From an uncultured Psychroserpens sp. (GTDB lineage: Bacteria > Bacteroidota > Bacteroidia > Flavobacteriales > Flavobacteriaceae), in assembly GCF_947500255.1 (NCBI RefSeq), contig NZ_CANMRL010000002.1, forward strand, positions 186,001 through 250,000: a stretch of 64,000 nt of DNA, written 5' to 3'. The notes beneath the pieces are model-generated. The model had not been told where the DNA came from and searched no databases. It worked only from the letters and a program-made list of their open reading frames with translations. Position 1 is the first letter of the stretch. Each line of letters begins with the position of its first letter. Below are positions 1 to 9,796 of this stretch, piece by piece. The position numbers were made by a program, and so were the translations under genes.

Positions 1-1331
1 TTGATAGTACCTTTGAATATGAAATATCACTTCATAAAATAGATCCAATAATTATTGAGAATGATCTTTCCATAGTTGCCTTAGTGGGTGATAATATGAA
101 AAATCATCAAGGTATTAGCGGTAAAATGTTTAGAAGTTTGGGGAAAAACAATATTAATATTAGAGCTATTGCTCAAGGTGCTTCAGAACGAAACATTTCA
201 GCGGTAATTGCTAATAAGGATGTTAAAAAAGCACTTAATACGCTACACGAAAGCTTCTTTGAAGTTAAAACGAAACGCCTTAATGTTTTCATTACAGGAG
301 TTGGTAATGTTGGGGAAAAACTTATTGATCAAATTCAGCAACAGCATTCATTTTTAAAGAAAAAATTAAAAATCGATGTGAAAATTGTTGGAATGGCTAA
401 TTCACGTAAAATGGTTTTTAATGAAGATGGAATAGATTTAGATAATTGGGCCGCTCAATTTCATTACGCAGACAAATCAAGTTTGCGAGGCTTTTTTGAC
501 AAGGTAATTGCACTTAATTTAAGAAATAGCATCTTTGTTGATATTACAGCAGACGAAGCCGTAGCGAACCTCTATGATGAGTATTTAAGACAAAGTATTG
601 CTGTTGTAGCATGTAATAAAATTGCATGCGCTAGTTCTTATAAAAATTATATAAATTTGAAAAGACTCTCGTTAAAATACAATGCTCCTTTTTTATTCGA
701 GACCAATGTTGGTGCAGGATTACCAATTATCAATACGTTAAATAATTTGGTTGCTTCTGGTGACAAAGTCACTAGTATTGAAGCCGTTTTATCAGGTAGT
801 TTAAATTTTGTATTCAATAATTTTAGCAATAAAAACAACTTCCATGACACGGTAAAAAGAGCACAATTTGAAGGCTATACAGAACCGGATCCAAGAATAG
901 ATTTAAGTGGAATTGATGTTGCTAGAAAGCTATTGATTTTAGCTAGGGAAAATGGTATGGTCATGGAAATTGAAGATATTGAAAACAACTCGTTTTTAAC
1001 AAAAGACAATTTAGAAAGTAATTCTGTAGATGATTTTTATGACACTTTATCAGCTAGTGAAGCTCATTTCCAAAATCTTTATGCATCTGCCAAAAAGAAT
1101 AATTGCCAACTTAAATACGTAGCAGAATTAAAAAAGGGTAAAGCCAAAGTTGGATTAAAAGAAATTCCTAAAGGGCATCCATTTTATAATTTAGAAGGTA
1201 AAGATAATATTGTCATGTTTCATACCGAACGCTATCCAGAGCAACCTCTTATAGTGAAAGGTGCTGGTGCTGGTGCAGATGTTACTGCCTCAGGTCTTTT
1301 TGCTGATATAATTAGAATAGGAAATAACTAA
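1..1331 (+). CDS. thrA: Bifunctional aspartokinase/homoserine dehydrogenase I, C-terminal part
   Basis: The reading frame is open from base 3, so the gene begins outside the window. What remains is the end of the regulatory ACT region (VALVGDNM, then NINIRAIAQGASE) and a complete homoserine dehydrogenase domain. The dehydrogenase has a dinucleotide-binding loop (VFITGVGNVGEK), the ACNKIA segment carrying the probable catalytic lysine, and FETNVGAGLPI and GSLNFVF of the substrate pocket. In this family the fused enzyme phosphorylates aspartate and reduces aspartate semialdehyde to homoserine. The kinase half is not visible, but the ACT domain directly before the dehydrogenase fits the ThrA fusion. 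The stop codon overlaps the thrB start by one base (TAATG), so a thrABC operon is very likely. Confidence 0.95.
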   Translation, partial: DSTFEYEISLHKIDPIIIENDLSIVALVGDNMKNHQGISGKMFRSLGKNNINIRAIAQGASERNISAVIANKDVKKALNTLHESFFEVKTKRLNVFITGVGNVGEKLIDQIQQQHSFLKKKLKIDVKIVGMANSRKMVFNEDGIDLDNWAAQFHYADKSSLRGFFDKVIALNLRNSIFVDITADEAVANLYDEYLRQSIAVVACNKIACASSYKNYINLKRLSLKYNAPFLFETNVGAGLPIINTLNNLVASGDKVTSIEAVLSGSLNFVFNNFSNKNNFHDTVKRAQFEGYTEPDPRIDLSGIDVARKLLILARENGMVMEIEDIENNSFLTKDNLESNSVDDFYDTLSASEAHFQNLYASAKKNNCQLKYVAELKKGKAKVGLKEIPKGHPFYNLEGKDNIVMFHTERYPEQPLIVKGAGAGADVTASGLFADIIRIGNN

Positions 1332-2251
1332 TGAAAGAACTCAAAATATTCTCACCTGCAACTGTTGCAAATGTCTCTTGCGGATTTGACGTACTAGGAT
1401 TTTGTTTAGATACGATTGGTGATGAAATGATCATTAGAAAAACGGATAAAAAAGGAATTCATATTACAAAAATTGAAGGTTATCATTTGCCTTTTGAAGC
1501 TGAGAAAAATGTGGCTGGTGTTTCTGCTTTGGCTATGCTTAATGATGTACAGCCAGATTATGGGTTTGAGATAGAAATCTACAAAAACATAAAACCTGGA
1601 AGCGGTATTGGAAGCAGCTCTGCAAGCGCTGTAGGGAGCGTATTTGGTATGAATGAACTCTTAGGAAAACCTTATAATAAAACACAACTCACCAGCTTTG
1701 CTATGAAAGGAGAAGCATTAGCTAGTAAGAGTGAGCATGCAGATAACATAGCTCCAGCCATTTTTGGTGGATTTACACTTGTAAAATCTGTTGCACCTCT
1801 TGAGGTATTACAATTGCCTACACCTAAAAATTTATTTGCCGTAATTATCCATCCGCAGATTGAAATAAAAACGGCTGAAGCACGTGCCATTTTGCCAAAA
1901 GAAATTCCGTTAAAAGATGCTATAAGACAGTGGTCAAACGTAGGAAGCTTGGTACACGCATTGCATATCAATGATTATGAGCTCTTGAGTAATTCATTAA
2001 AAGACGTGGTTGTAGAACCACATCGCAGTCGACTTATTCCTCATTTTGACCTAGTAAGAGAACATGCATTAAAACACAAGGCATTAGGTTGCGGTATTTC
2101 TGGATCTGGCCCCTCTATTTTCAGTTTATGTCACGGAAATGAAACTGCTCAAAATGTTGCTAAAGCCATTCAGAATATATATTCAAAAACCAAGATTCCT
2201 TTTGAAATATACATTTCAGAAATTAACACTGAAGGGATAAAAATTTTATAA
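1331..2251 (+). CDS. thrB: Homoserine kinase
   Basis: This 306-residue protein is a GHMP-family kinase that phosphorylates homoserine using ATP. It starts with the family pattern SPATVANVSCGFDVLGF. The ATP-binding glycine-rich loop is PGSGIGSSSASA near residue 90, and the C-terminal GHMP motif is GCGISGSGPSIF near residue 257. Its length is normal for ThrB. The ATG shares a base with the thrA stop and the stop directly abuts the thrC start, so the three genes should be translationally coupled. Confidence 0.97.
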   Translation: MKELKIFSPATVANVSCGFDVLGFCLDTIGDEMIIRKTDKKGIHITKIEGYHLPFEAEKNVAGVSALAMLNDVQPDYGFEIEIYKNIKPGSGIGSSSASAVGSVFGMNELLGKPYNKTQLTSFAMKGEALASKSEHADNIAPAIFGGFTLVKSVAPLEVLQLPTPKNLFAVIIHPQIEIKTAEARAILPKEIPLKDAIRQWSNVGSLVHALHINDYELLSNSLKDVVVEPHRSRLIPHFDLVREHALKHKALGCGISGSGPSIFSLCHGNETAQNVAKAIQNIYSKTKIPFEIYISEINTEGIKIL

Positions 2252-3547
2252 ATGAATTACTACAGTCTCAATAGAGAAGCACCAAATACGAATTTCACAG
2301 ATGCTGTTATCAAAGGGCTTGCACCAGATAGAGGATTGTATTTTCCTAAAAAAATAACACCTTTACCTGCATCATTCTTTGAAACTATTGATCGTAAGTC
2401 ACGTTCTGAAATTGCATTTGAAGCGATTCAACAATTTGTAAGTCCGGACATTCCTGAATCTGTTTTAAAAACAATTATTGAAGAGACCTTATCTTTCGAT
2501 TTTCCAATTGTAAAACTAAATGATCACATATCATCTTTAGAATTATTTCATGGTCCAACTATGGCATTTAAAGATGTTGGTGCGCGCTTTATGGCTAGAT
2601 GCTTGGGATACTTTAATCAAAATAATGCAAATGACATTACTGTATTGGTGGCTACTTCTGGTGATACAGGAGGCGCAGTTGCCAATGGTTTCTTAGGTGT
2701 AAAAGGTGTGAATGTTGTGATTTTATATCCTTCGGGAAAAGTGAGTGATATTCAAGAAAAACAACTCACAACACTTGGACAAAATATAACTGCTCTAGAA
2801 GTAGATGGTGTATTTGATGATTGTCAAGATATGGTTAAAAAAGCATTTTTAGACCAATCCATTACCAATAAAATGCAATTGACGTCTGCCAATTCAATCA
2901 ATGTAGCCAGATGGTTACCACAACTGTTTTATTTTATGTTTGCCTATCAGCAGTTGCACAACGAACACGATGATATTGTATTTTCAATTCCTAGTGGGAA
3001 TTTCGGAAATATTTGTGCGGGAATGATAGCACAACAATTGGGTCTACCAGTTAAACATTTTATAGCTGCTAACAATGCAAATAATGTTGTAACCGAATAC
3101 TTAACTACTCGAAAATACCATCCGAAACCATCAGTACAAACCATTAGCAATGCTATGGATGTTGGTAATCCAAGTAATTTCATACGTATTCAAGAGATTT
3201 ACAATAATGATTTTAATCAACTTAAAAATAACTTATCGTCATACAGTTACTCTGATAAAGAGACCAAAGATGCTCTGCTAGAGATTTATGAGCAATACAA
3301 TTATATTGCTGATCCACATGGCGCTGTTGGCTATTTAGGCTGTAAAGCACATTTGAAATCCCATAATAATGTACATTGTGTGTTTTTAGAAACCGCTCAT
3401 CCAACAAAATTTCTGAATGTGGTTGAAGACGTTATTCAAACTAAAATTGAGTTACCTCATCAAATTAAAGACGTTATAGACAAAGAAAAGGTAGCTACCA
3501 AAATTTCAAACTACAAAGATTTAAAAGCGTTTCTATTACGTTCTTAA
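2252..3547 (+). CDS. thrC: Threonine synthase
   Basis: This 431-residue pyridoxal-phosphate enzyme converts O-phosphohomoserine to threonine. The N-terminus (MNYYSLNREAPNTNF) is typical of threonine synthases. The lysine that should bind the cofactor is in HGPTMAFKDVGARF, the phosphate loop is SGDTGGAVANGF, and IPSGNFGN lies in the second half of the fold. It begins on the base after the thrB stop. I see no convincing hairpin terminator in the 62 bases after the gene, before the convergent lipoprotein gene. Confidence 0.97.
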   Translation: MNYYSLNREAPNTNFTDAVIKGLAPDRGLYFPKKITPLPASFFETIDRKSRSEIAFEAIQQFVSPDIPESVLKTIIEETLSFDFPIVKLNDHISSLELFHGPTMAFKDVGARFMARCLGYFNQNNANDITVLVATSGDTGGAVANGFLGVKGVNVVILYPSGKVSDIQEKQLTTLGQNITALEVDGVFDDCQDMVKKAFLDQSITNKMQLTSANSINVARWLPQLFYFMFAYQQLHNEHDDIVFSIPSGNFGNICAGMIAQQLGLPVKHFIAANNANNVVTEYLTTRKYHPKPSVQTISNAMDVGNPSNFIRIQEIYNNDFNQLKNNLSSYSYSDKETKDALLEIYEQYNYIADPHGAVGYLGCKAHLKSHNNVHCVFLETAHPTKFLNVVEDVIQTKIELPHQIKDVIDKEKVATKISNYKDLKAFLLRS

Positions 3548-3609
3548 ATTAGTATGGCCTCATCATAGAACCTAAAGTTCTTTGTTAATACATTTACCGA
3601 TTAACTTTA

Positions 3610-4308
3610 CTATAAAATTCTAAATTCAAAAACACCAGACTCAGATGAATTGCCTTCAGCATCTTTGGTAATTATATTCCAATAATATGTATTACCTGAT
3701 GTTACCGAAACTGTTAATTGATCTACAGACATATCGCTTGTATTTAAACTCGGCGGATTATTGGTTCCAAAATACACATCGTAGCCTACAATATCATTGT
3801 CAACATCACTTCCACTCCAGTCTAATGTGACTGAGTTTGTGGCAGAAATAGTTTGAGCCATACTTGGTGAAATTATTTCGGCAGGAAAAGGTGCATAGGT
3901 TTGAACACCTGGACCAGCATTGTAAAAATTCCAACTAGCACTCACTTTAGCTTCCCCTTGATAATTATATTCTACAAACCATCTAAAGGCTTCAGCGCGA
4001 CTTATGGTTACAGGAAATATAAAGTCTGATGTTTCGTGCTGTGTAACAACACCAGTATCTAAATTTTCTACAGTGAGTGTGTAACTCTCTGCATTATCAT
4101 TGGGCTCCCATTCAAAGAAAACAGTACTCTCTGTAGGTGTTGGATTTTCACCTTCATTGCACAAAGAATCTTCTTGTGGGAAAATCAATTGTACTCCAAT
4201 TGGTGAATCCTGCCCTATTCCATTTCCATTTATAGGTCCATCATCTGTAGTATCGCTGCATCCCAACACCAAAATTACTACACAAATTAAATAGGTTATC
4301 TGCTTCAT
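3610..4308 (-). CDS. Lipoprotein with fibronectin type III-like domain
   Basis: This 232-residue protein begins with a lipoprotein signal peptide ending in the lipobox VLGC, followed by an acidic and glycine-rich linker. Two beta-sandwich segments follow. The first holds VFFEWEPNDNAESYTL (about residues 65-125). The second holds LDWSGSDVDNDIVGYDVYFG and ends in YYWNIITKDAEGNSS, the usual pattern of Fn3-like domains in Bacteroidota lipoproteins. No enzyme motif is seen. Its ATG overlaps the stop of the giant LRR gene upstream by four bases (ATGA), so it is the last gene of that operon. An accessory or anchoring role at the cell surface is inference. Confidence 0.8.
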   Translation of the reverse strand: MKQITYLICVVILVLGCSDTTDDGPINGNGIGQDSPIGVQLIFPQEDSLCNEGENPTPTESTVFFEWEPNDNAESYTLTVENLDTGVVTQHETSDFIFPVTISRAEAFRWFVEYNYQGEAKVSASWNFYNAGPGVQTYAPFPAEIISPSMAQTISATNSVTLDWSGSDVDNDIVGYDVYFGTNNPPSLNTSDMSVDQLTVSVTSGNTYYWNIITKDAEGNSSESGVFEFRIL

Positions 4309-7300
4309 TTTTTTACGATTTTTAATGTAGATGTCATCGTTTCTGATTTTACGATAATTAGATATATACCATCAGGTAAGTTAGTAGTGTCTATACTCAT
4401 ATTCGTTCCTTCGTTTACAATAGTTTTGTTTAAAACCAGTTGTCCTAATATAGAATACAACTTAACACTCACTTCTTCATCTTCAATACCATTGTAAATA
4501 TTAATCTTGTTTTCAAAAGGGTTTGGATACACTAGAAAATCTTCTGTCATCAATATGCGCTCTTCATAAACCCCTTGGCATTCTAAATCTGTACTTACTT
4601 TTAATGTATTTATACCTTGCTGTAACTCTAGGGTAATTGTTGAGTTATGGGTAGTGAATGTCTCATCATTAAATTTAATGTTGTAACTAGAACTACCAGA
4701 CATATCAAGAGACACTTCATTTCCTGATGCCATTCTGCTTGCAAAAACTTCCAGCGGATCTGGTTGGGTAATAACAATAGTATAGCAACTCACATAATCT
4801 GGCCATTCCTCGATGGTAATACACATTTCATAGGTTCCAGCCAAGAGATTAAAAATATCCACATCATTGGTAAAGTTATATTCTTGAAAAAATTCATCAT
4901 TAGTAAGTGTGACTGTATATGTGTAAAGTTCTTGGGCTACAATAGTAATTTTACCATTATTACTGTTTAAACAGGTTTCACCAGTGATTGATACGGTAAA
5001 ATTATCATTTGGTAAATCTGGAAAGGCACATCCTGTAAAATCTACTGCAGCTCCAAATTCGGTATTAGGGCAAAGATCATCTTCATTTGGAACGCCATCA
5101 TTATCGGCATCTTCGCATATGGTTTGATAACTAGCAGAATCATCTTTAATCCAATTATCATAAGTACCATCAGTATTAGAAATTACAGCAACGGGATCAT
5201 CAACTAAAATACAACCTAAACCTGGATTGTTTGATGCATTAAATAGTTGCAAATTTTCATTATTTCCATTTTGTAAATTGAGTTGATCTCCAACTAACAT
5301 ATTTGACTGACAAAGCAGTTGGGTTAAATTAGTATTTTGGGTAACACTCAGACTACTTAATTGATTTGCGGCACAGTTTAGTTCTTCTAAATCTATTAAA
5401 TTCTCTACATTTAGATTTGTAAATAGATTATTTGAAACATTCAAATCTAAAAGACTTAAATTGGTGTCAAAGTTAAGCTGCGTCAAGCTATTGTTGGAGA
5501 CATTCAAGGTTGTTAAATTTAACAAAGCTGATAGGTCTAAATCTGTGAGCATATTCTCTGAAGCATTTAAAACTATCAAAAGAGAATTGTTACTTAAGTC
5601 TAATGTTGCTATACTGTTGTCATCTATCTCTAAACTTGTTAAACTTACAAACGCTTCAATACCTGTTGCATCAAAAATCCCTCTTCCGCTTACATTTAAA
5701 AATGTAAGACCTTCGATATTCTCGGTAAATACATAATCATCTAATGATCCAGAATCGTAACCTAAATCGATTAAAGCTTGCTCAAAATTATCATCTGGTA
5801 CATATGTTTGTCCGAAAAAACATTCTGTAGCAAATTGCGCTGTTGCATCTATAGTCCAGTTTGCGCCAGCAGGCACAGAGCCAGTATCGATTTCAATACA
5901 AACTAAATTTGGATTATTTATGGCATTTAAGTTAGTTAATATCGCATTTTGCCCGTTTTTAATATTAAGTGTTTCTAGCAGATTAGACTGACAACTGATA
6001 TTTGTAAGAGATTGATTCTGCTGAAAATCGAGTTCAATAATTTGGTTGTCATCACAATTAAAAATTTCTAATGACAAAATCTCACTTGGCAAAAATGATG
6101 TAAATGCATTGTTACTAATATTCAAATCTGAAAGGTCTGAATTTGCGCTAAGATCTAGACTGTTTATTGAATTTCCAGAGCAATCAAGTACGATTAAAGC
6201 CGTACTATTCTCAATAGTTAAATCTGAAAGTACATTATTAGAACAATTGATATTTAATAAGTTAGTATTAGAACTTAAATCTATTTCACTCAAGTTATTA
6301 TTAGAACAATTTAAAATTTCCAAAGCAATAAAATCTTCTATTCCTGTAAAGTCGGCAATAGTATTTCCACTAACATCTAAACTGATGAGCTCTTCTATAT
6401 TTTCGGTTAATACATAGTCATTTAAAGGACCAGAGTCATACCCTAAATTGATTAAGGCTTGTTCAAAATTATCATCAGGCACATAGGTTTCGCCAAAATT
6501 GCAATCTTCATTATAGCTTGTAGCATCATCTTTAATCCAATTTACACCAATAGCATTAGTATCATCAATTTGAATACAAGTTAAATTAGGGTTACTTGTA
6601 GCATTAAAACTTGCAATATCTGCATTCATACCATTTTGAATATTAACAAAATCGAATAGGTTGTTAGACACATTTATAACTACAGTTTCTGGGCAAAACT
6701 CATCTTGGTTGACATTATATATACATGCGGAAATTGCCATTGTAGTTAAATCTATAGCATCATTAATTTGATTGCTACTAATATTTAATCGTTTTAAGGC
6801 TCCCAAATTGTTAGACAAGACAAAAGTTGTCAATAGGTTAGAACTACAGTCTACTTCAATTAAGTTCGTATTAGGAGTTAAATCTAGAGTAGTTAATTGG
6901 TTATTTGAACACGACAAAAACTCTAGAAGTGTGTTTGAACTTAAGTTTAATTGTGTTATGTCATTAAAACTACAATTTAATTGTTCTAGATCAACATTCA
7001 TTGTAACATTAAGCTGTGACAAATTATTTTGAGATCCTTGCGCTTCAACTAAATTGATATTATTCTGAAGGTTTATATCTGAAATTTGATTATCAGTGAA
7101 TGATAAAAACGTTAATTCAGTATTGGATGAAATATCAAGTTGAGTTAAATCATTCGATGCACAATTTAAAGTAGTTAACGATTGATAATTACCAACCAAT
7201 ACATCTGAAAGATTATTACTAACACAAGTAATACTAACAAGAGTTGTGTTGTTTACTGTTGTGGTTACTAAGTTATTTATACTATTACTGTTGCAATTAA

Positions 7301-9764
7301 GACCTTCTAGAGCTACATTATTGCTAATGTCTAGATTTGTTAAATCATTATTTGAGCAATTCAATTCTCTTAAAGACGTATTGCCTGATATGTCTAGAAC
7401 GTCTAAATTATTATCTGCACAATCTAAAATTTCGAGATTCGTATTTATGGATGTATTGAGATTAGTTAAATTATTTCCTGCACAGAATAATTCTATCAAA
7501 CTCACTGTTCCAGTTGTGTCAAATAATCCATTGGTATCGTTTACATCATTTGTAAGCAAATAGTTAGAACTGCAATTGAGACGCTCTAAATAAATCATGT
7601 TACTAACGTCTAAATCATCTAAATAATTTCCACTACAGTCTAACTCTATTAACGACTTAAAATCTCTTATTCCAGTTAAATCAGAAATGCTCTCATCACT
7701 AACATTTAACACTTCTAAATGCTCAATGTTAGAGGTTAATACTTGCCCATCTATAACATCATCGTAATTAAAATCAATGAGTGCTTGTTCAAAAAACGGA
7801 TCAGGAATTAAGGTAAAACGACTATTTAGGCAATCGCCATCATATGATGCAAAATCATCTTTTTGCCAACTTCCAGGAATACTTCCTACAATGGCATTAT
7901 CAACATTGATACAAAATAAATTAGGATTTCCGGTAGCATTAAAGGTGGTCAGGGATCCGTTACTTCCGTTTTCAACATTTAAGGTTTTTAATGCATTTAA
8001 GTTACAAGTCACAGATAGTAAAGCGGTATTCGCTGTGAAATCTAGATCTTCAATTTGATTTATCGAACAATCCAAAAGCTCTAAATCAGTATTCGCGCTC
8101 AAGTCTAAACTAGTAAGCTGGTTGTTTGACACATTTAAATTTTGTAATACATCAAAATCTTGAATACCTGTTAAGTCTGCAATTGCAAGCCCTGAAACAT
8201 CTAAAACAGTTACCGCAATGATGTCTATAGTTGCAACAAAGTTATTTAGTGTTCCATCAGAGTCTATACCTTGATCAATGAGAGCTTGTTCAAAATTATC
8301 ATCAGGTATATAAGTACCGCAGTCAAGATTATATGTTGCTATTGCATCTTTTAGCCAACCTGCTGCGCCATTGGCAAATGCCACGTCATCTACATTTATA
8401 CAAAATAGATTTGTATTATTAGTTGCATTTAAGGACGTTATTGCAGTATTATTTCCATTATCTATGTATAAGGCAAAGAGGTTATTATCGTTACATAAAA
8501 CACTTGTTAAAACTGTATTTGATCTTATATCTAAACTTTCAATCAGATTTGTCGAACAGTCAAAATTATTCAACATCAAATTACCGCTCACATTTATGCT
8601 GGTGAGCGCATTATTAGAGCAATTGAGTATCTCTAGTGCTGTGTTATTACTTAAATCTAATGAATCAATTACATTGCTAGCACAGTTGAGGTTTATTAAA
8701 GCTGTATTGGTATTTAATTCTAAAACAGATACATCATTATTCGAAATATCTAATTGAAACATCATTCCATTATTTGAAAAATTTACGCTTTCAATCGAAT
8801 TAAAACTACAATCTAAAATTCCCAAAGCAGAAAAATCTTCAATTCCAATTAAATTAGAAATTGATGCATTTGAAATATCTAAGTTTGTAATGTCAATTAT
8901 ATTTTCTGTTAACACAAAATTATCTATAACATCATCGTAGCCTTGATCGATCAATACTTGCTCAAAATTATCATCTGGTATGTAAGTGTAAATATTGGTA
9001 CAAGTAGTTTCACTGTAGTAGGTCCAATCATCTTTAATCCATCCTGAAGGCGTAAAACCGTTATCGATTTGAATACAGAATAAATCTGGATTATCGCTGG
9101 CATCAAACAAAGCAATAAGGTCGTTAAAACCATTACTTACTATGAGTGATGTTAATTGATTTCTAGATACATTAATTAAAGCTGAACCTTGGCACAATGT
9201 AATTGGATCTGTTTGCGGATTGGGGCAGACTAGTGAATTAATAGTACTTAAATCTAAGTTGGTTAAAGAATTATTAGAAGCATCAAGACTTTTTAGTATC
9301 GTATTAGCTGATAAGTTGAGTGTATTAATTTGATTTGAAGAGCAAAATAGATCTTCTAAATCTAAGTTATTACTCAAGACCAATTCACCTACTATTCTAT
9401 TATTTGATACATTTAATAATTTTAAATTAGTGTTTGTTGAAACATCAATAGTTTCCAACCTATTATCATTACATAGTAAAATTTCAATGCTCGCGAAATC
9501 CTCAATCCCTGTAAGGTCAGCAATTTCTAAATCAATGACACTAAGTGTGACGACATTAGATATTCTATCTGTAAGTACTAAATTATTATTCGCGATTCCA
9601 TCTCCCATACTATTAGCATCTCCAACAGCTACTATAGAGCCGTCCTCGGCATGTGTTTCGAGATAATTTTCGAAATTATTATCGGGAATAGATGTTGTTT
9701 GTGCGCTTAAGATGGATGAAGCGAACAACAGTGTAATCACTAAAAACTGAAAACTATTTTTCAT
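4305..9764 (-). CDS. Giant leucine-rich-repeat surface protein with T9SS sorting domain
   Basis: This 1819-residue secreted protein has a signal peptide (cut near SILSAQ) and six tandem modules. Each starts with a variant of YVPDDNFEQALIDLGYD, at about residues 25, 263, 485, 653, 1094 and 1321. Each module continues with short leucine-rich repeats of the form LxxLNCSNNxLxxLDLSxNT. Module four is about twice as long as the others; modules five and six are the most alike. After the repeats come a calcium-loop-like segment (DADNDGVPNEDDLCPN, near 1550) and an Ig-like region. The C-terminal sorting domain has YPNPFENKINI and ends in LKIVKK. T9SS should export it and attach it to the surface. The ligand is unknown; binding or adhesion is inference from the LRR fold. 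Confidence 0.9.
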   Translation of the reverse strand: MKNSFQFLVITLLFASSILSAQTTSIPDNNFENYLETHAEDGSIVAVGDANSMGDGIANNNLVLTDRISNVVTLSVIDLEIADLTGIEDFASIEILLCNDNRLETIDVSTNTNLKLLNVSNNRIVGELVLSNNLDLEDLFCSSNQINTLNLSANTILKSLDASNNSLTNLDLSTINSLVCPNPQTDPITLCQGSALINVSRNQLTSLIVSNGFNDLIALFDASDNPDLFCIQIDNGFTPSGWIKDDWTYYSETTCTNIYTYIPDDNFEQVLIDQGYDDVIDNFVLTENIIDITNLDISNASISNLIGIEDFSALGILDCSFNSIESVNFSNNGMMFQLDISNNDVSVLELNTNTALINLNCASNVIDSLDLSNNTALEILNCSNNALTSINVSGNLMLNNFDCSTNLIESLDIRSNTVLTSVLCNDNNLFALYIDNGNNTAITSLNATNNTNLFCINVDDVAFANGAAGWLKDAIATYNLDCGTYIPDDNFEQALIDQGIDSDGTLNNFVATIDIIAVTVLDVSGLAIADLTGIQDFDVLQNLNVSNNQLTSLDLSANTDLELLDCSINQIEDLDFTANTALLSVTCNLNALKTLNVENGSNGSLTTFNATGNPNLFCINVDNAIVGSIPGSWQKDDFASYDGDCLNSRFTLIPDPFFEQALIDFNYDDVIDGQVLTSNIEHLEVLNVSDESISDLTGIRDFKSLIELDCSGNYLDDLDVSNMIYLERLNCSSNYLLTNDVNDTNGLFDTTGTVSLIELFCAGNNLTNLNTSINTNLEILDCADNNLDVLDISGNTSLRELNCSNNDLTNLDISNNVALEGLNCNSNSINNLVTTTVNNTTLVSITCVSNNLSDVLVGNYQSLTTLNCASNDLTQLDISSNTELTFLSFTDNQISDINLQNNINLVEAQGSQNNLSQLNVTMNVDLEQLNCSFNDITQLNLSSNTLLEFLSCSNNQLTTLDLTPNTNLIEVDCSSNLLTTFVLSNNLGALKRLNISSNQINDAIDLTTMAISACIYNVNQDEFCPETVVINVSNNLFDFVNIQNGMNADIASFNATSNPNLTCIQIDDTNAIGVNWIKDDATSYNEDCNFGETYVPDDNFEQALINLGYDSGPLNDYVLTENIEELISLDVSGNTIADFTGIEDFIALEILNCSNNNLSEIDLSSNTNLLNINCSNNVLSDLTIENSTALIVLDCSGNSINSLDLSANSDLSDLNISNNAFTSFLPSEILSLEIFNCDDNQIIELDFQQNQSLTNISCQSNLLETLNIKNGQNAILTNLNAINNPNLVCIEIDTGSVPAGANWTIDATAQFATECFFGQTYVPDDNFEQALIDLGYDSGSLDDYVFTENIEGLTFLNVSGRGIFDATGIEAFVSLTSLEIDDNSIATLDLSNNSLLIVLNASENMLTDLDLSALLNLTTLNVSNNSLTQLNFDTNLSLLDLNVSNNLFTNLNVENLIDLEELNCAANQLSSLSVTQNTNLTQLLCQSNMLVGDQLNLQNGNNENLQLFNASNNPGLGCILVDDPVAVISNTDGTYDNWIKDDSASYQTICEDADNDGVPNEDDLCPNTEFGAAVDFTGCAFPDLPNDNFTVSITGETCLNSNNGKITIVAQELYTYTVTLTNDEFFQEYNFTNDVDIFNLLAGTYEMCITIEEWPDYVSCYTIVITQPDPLEVFASRMASGNEVSLDMSGSSSYNIKFNDETFTTHNSTITLELQQGINTLKVSTDLECQGVYEERILMTEDFLVYPNPFENKINIYNGIEDEEVSVKLYSILGQLVLNKTIVNEGTNMSIDTTNLPDGIYLIIVKSETMTSTLKIVKK

Positions 9765-9796
9765 AACACTTTAGTTATTTGAAACACGCGTTTATT

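Noticed and set aside
5461-9666. Several long rightward reading frames opposite the LRR gene
   Set aside because: They mirror the coding pattern of the LRR repeats and show no signal, domain or start context of their own.
4305-9764. Repeated DNA resembling a CRISPR or satellite array
   Set aside because: The repeats are in frame, protein-coding leucine-rich repeats with variable length and no spacer structure.
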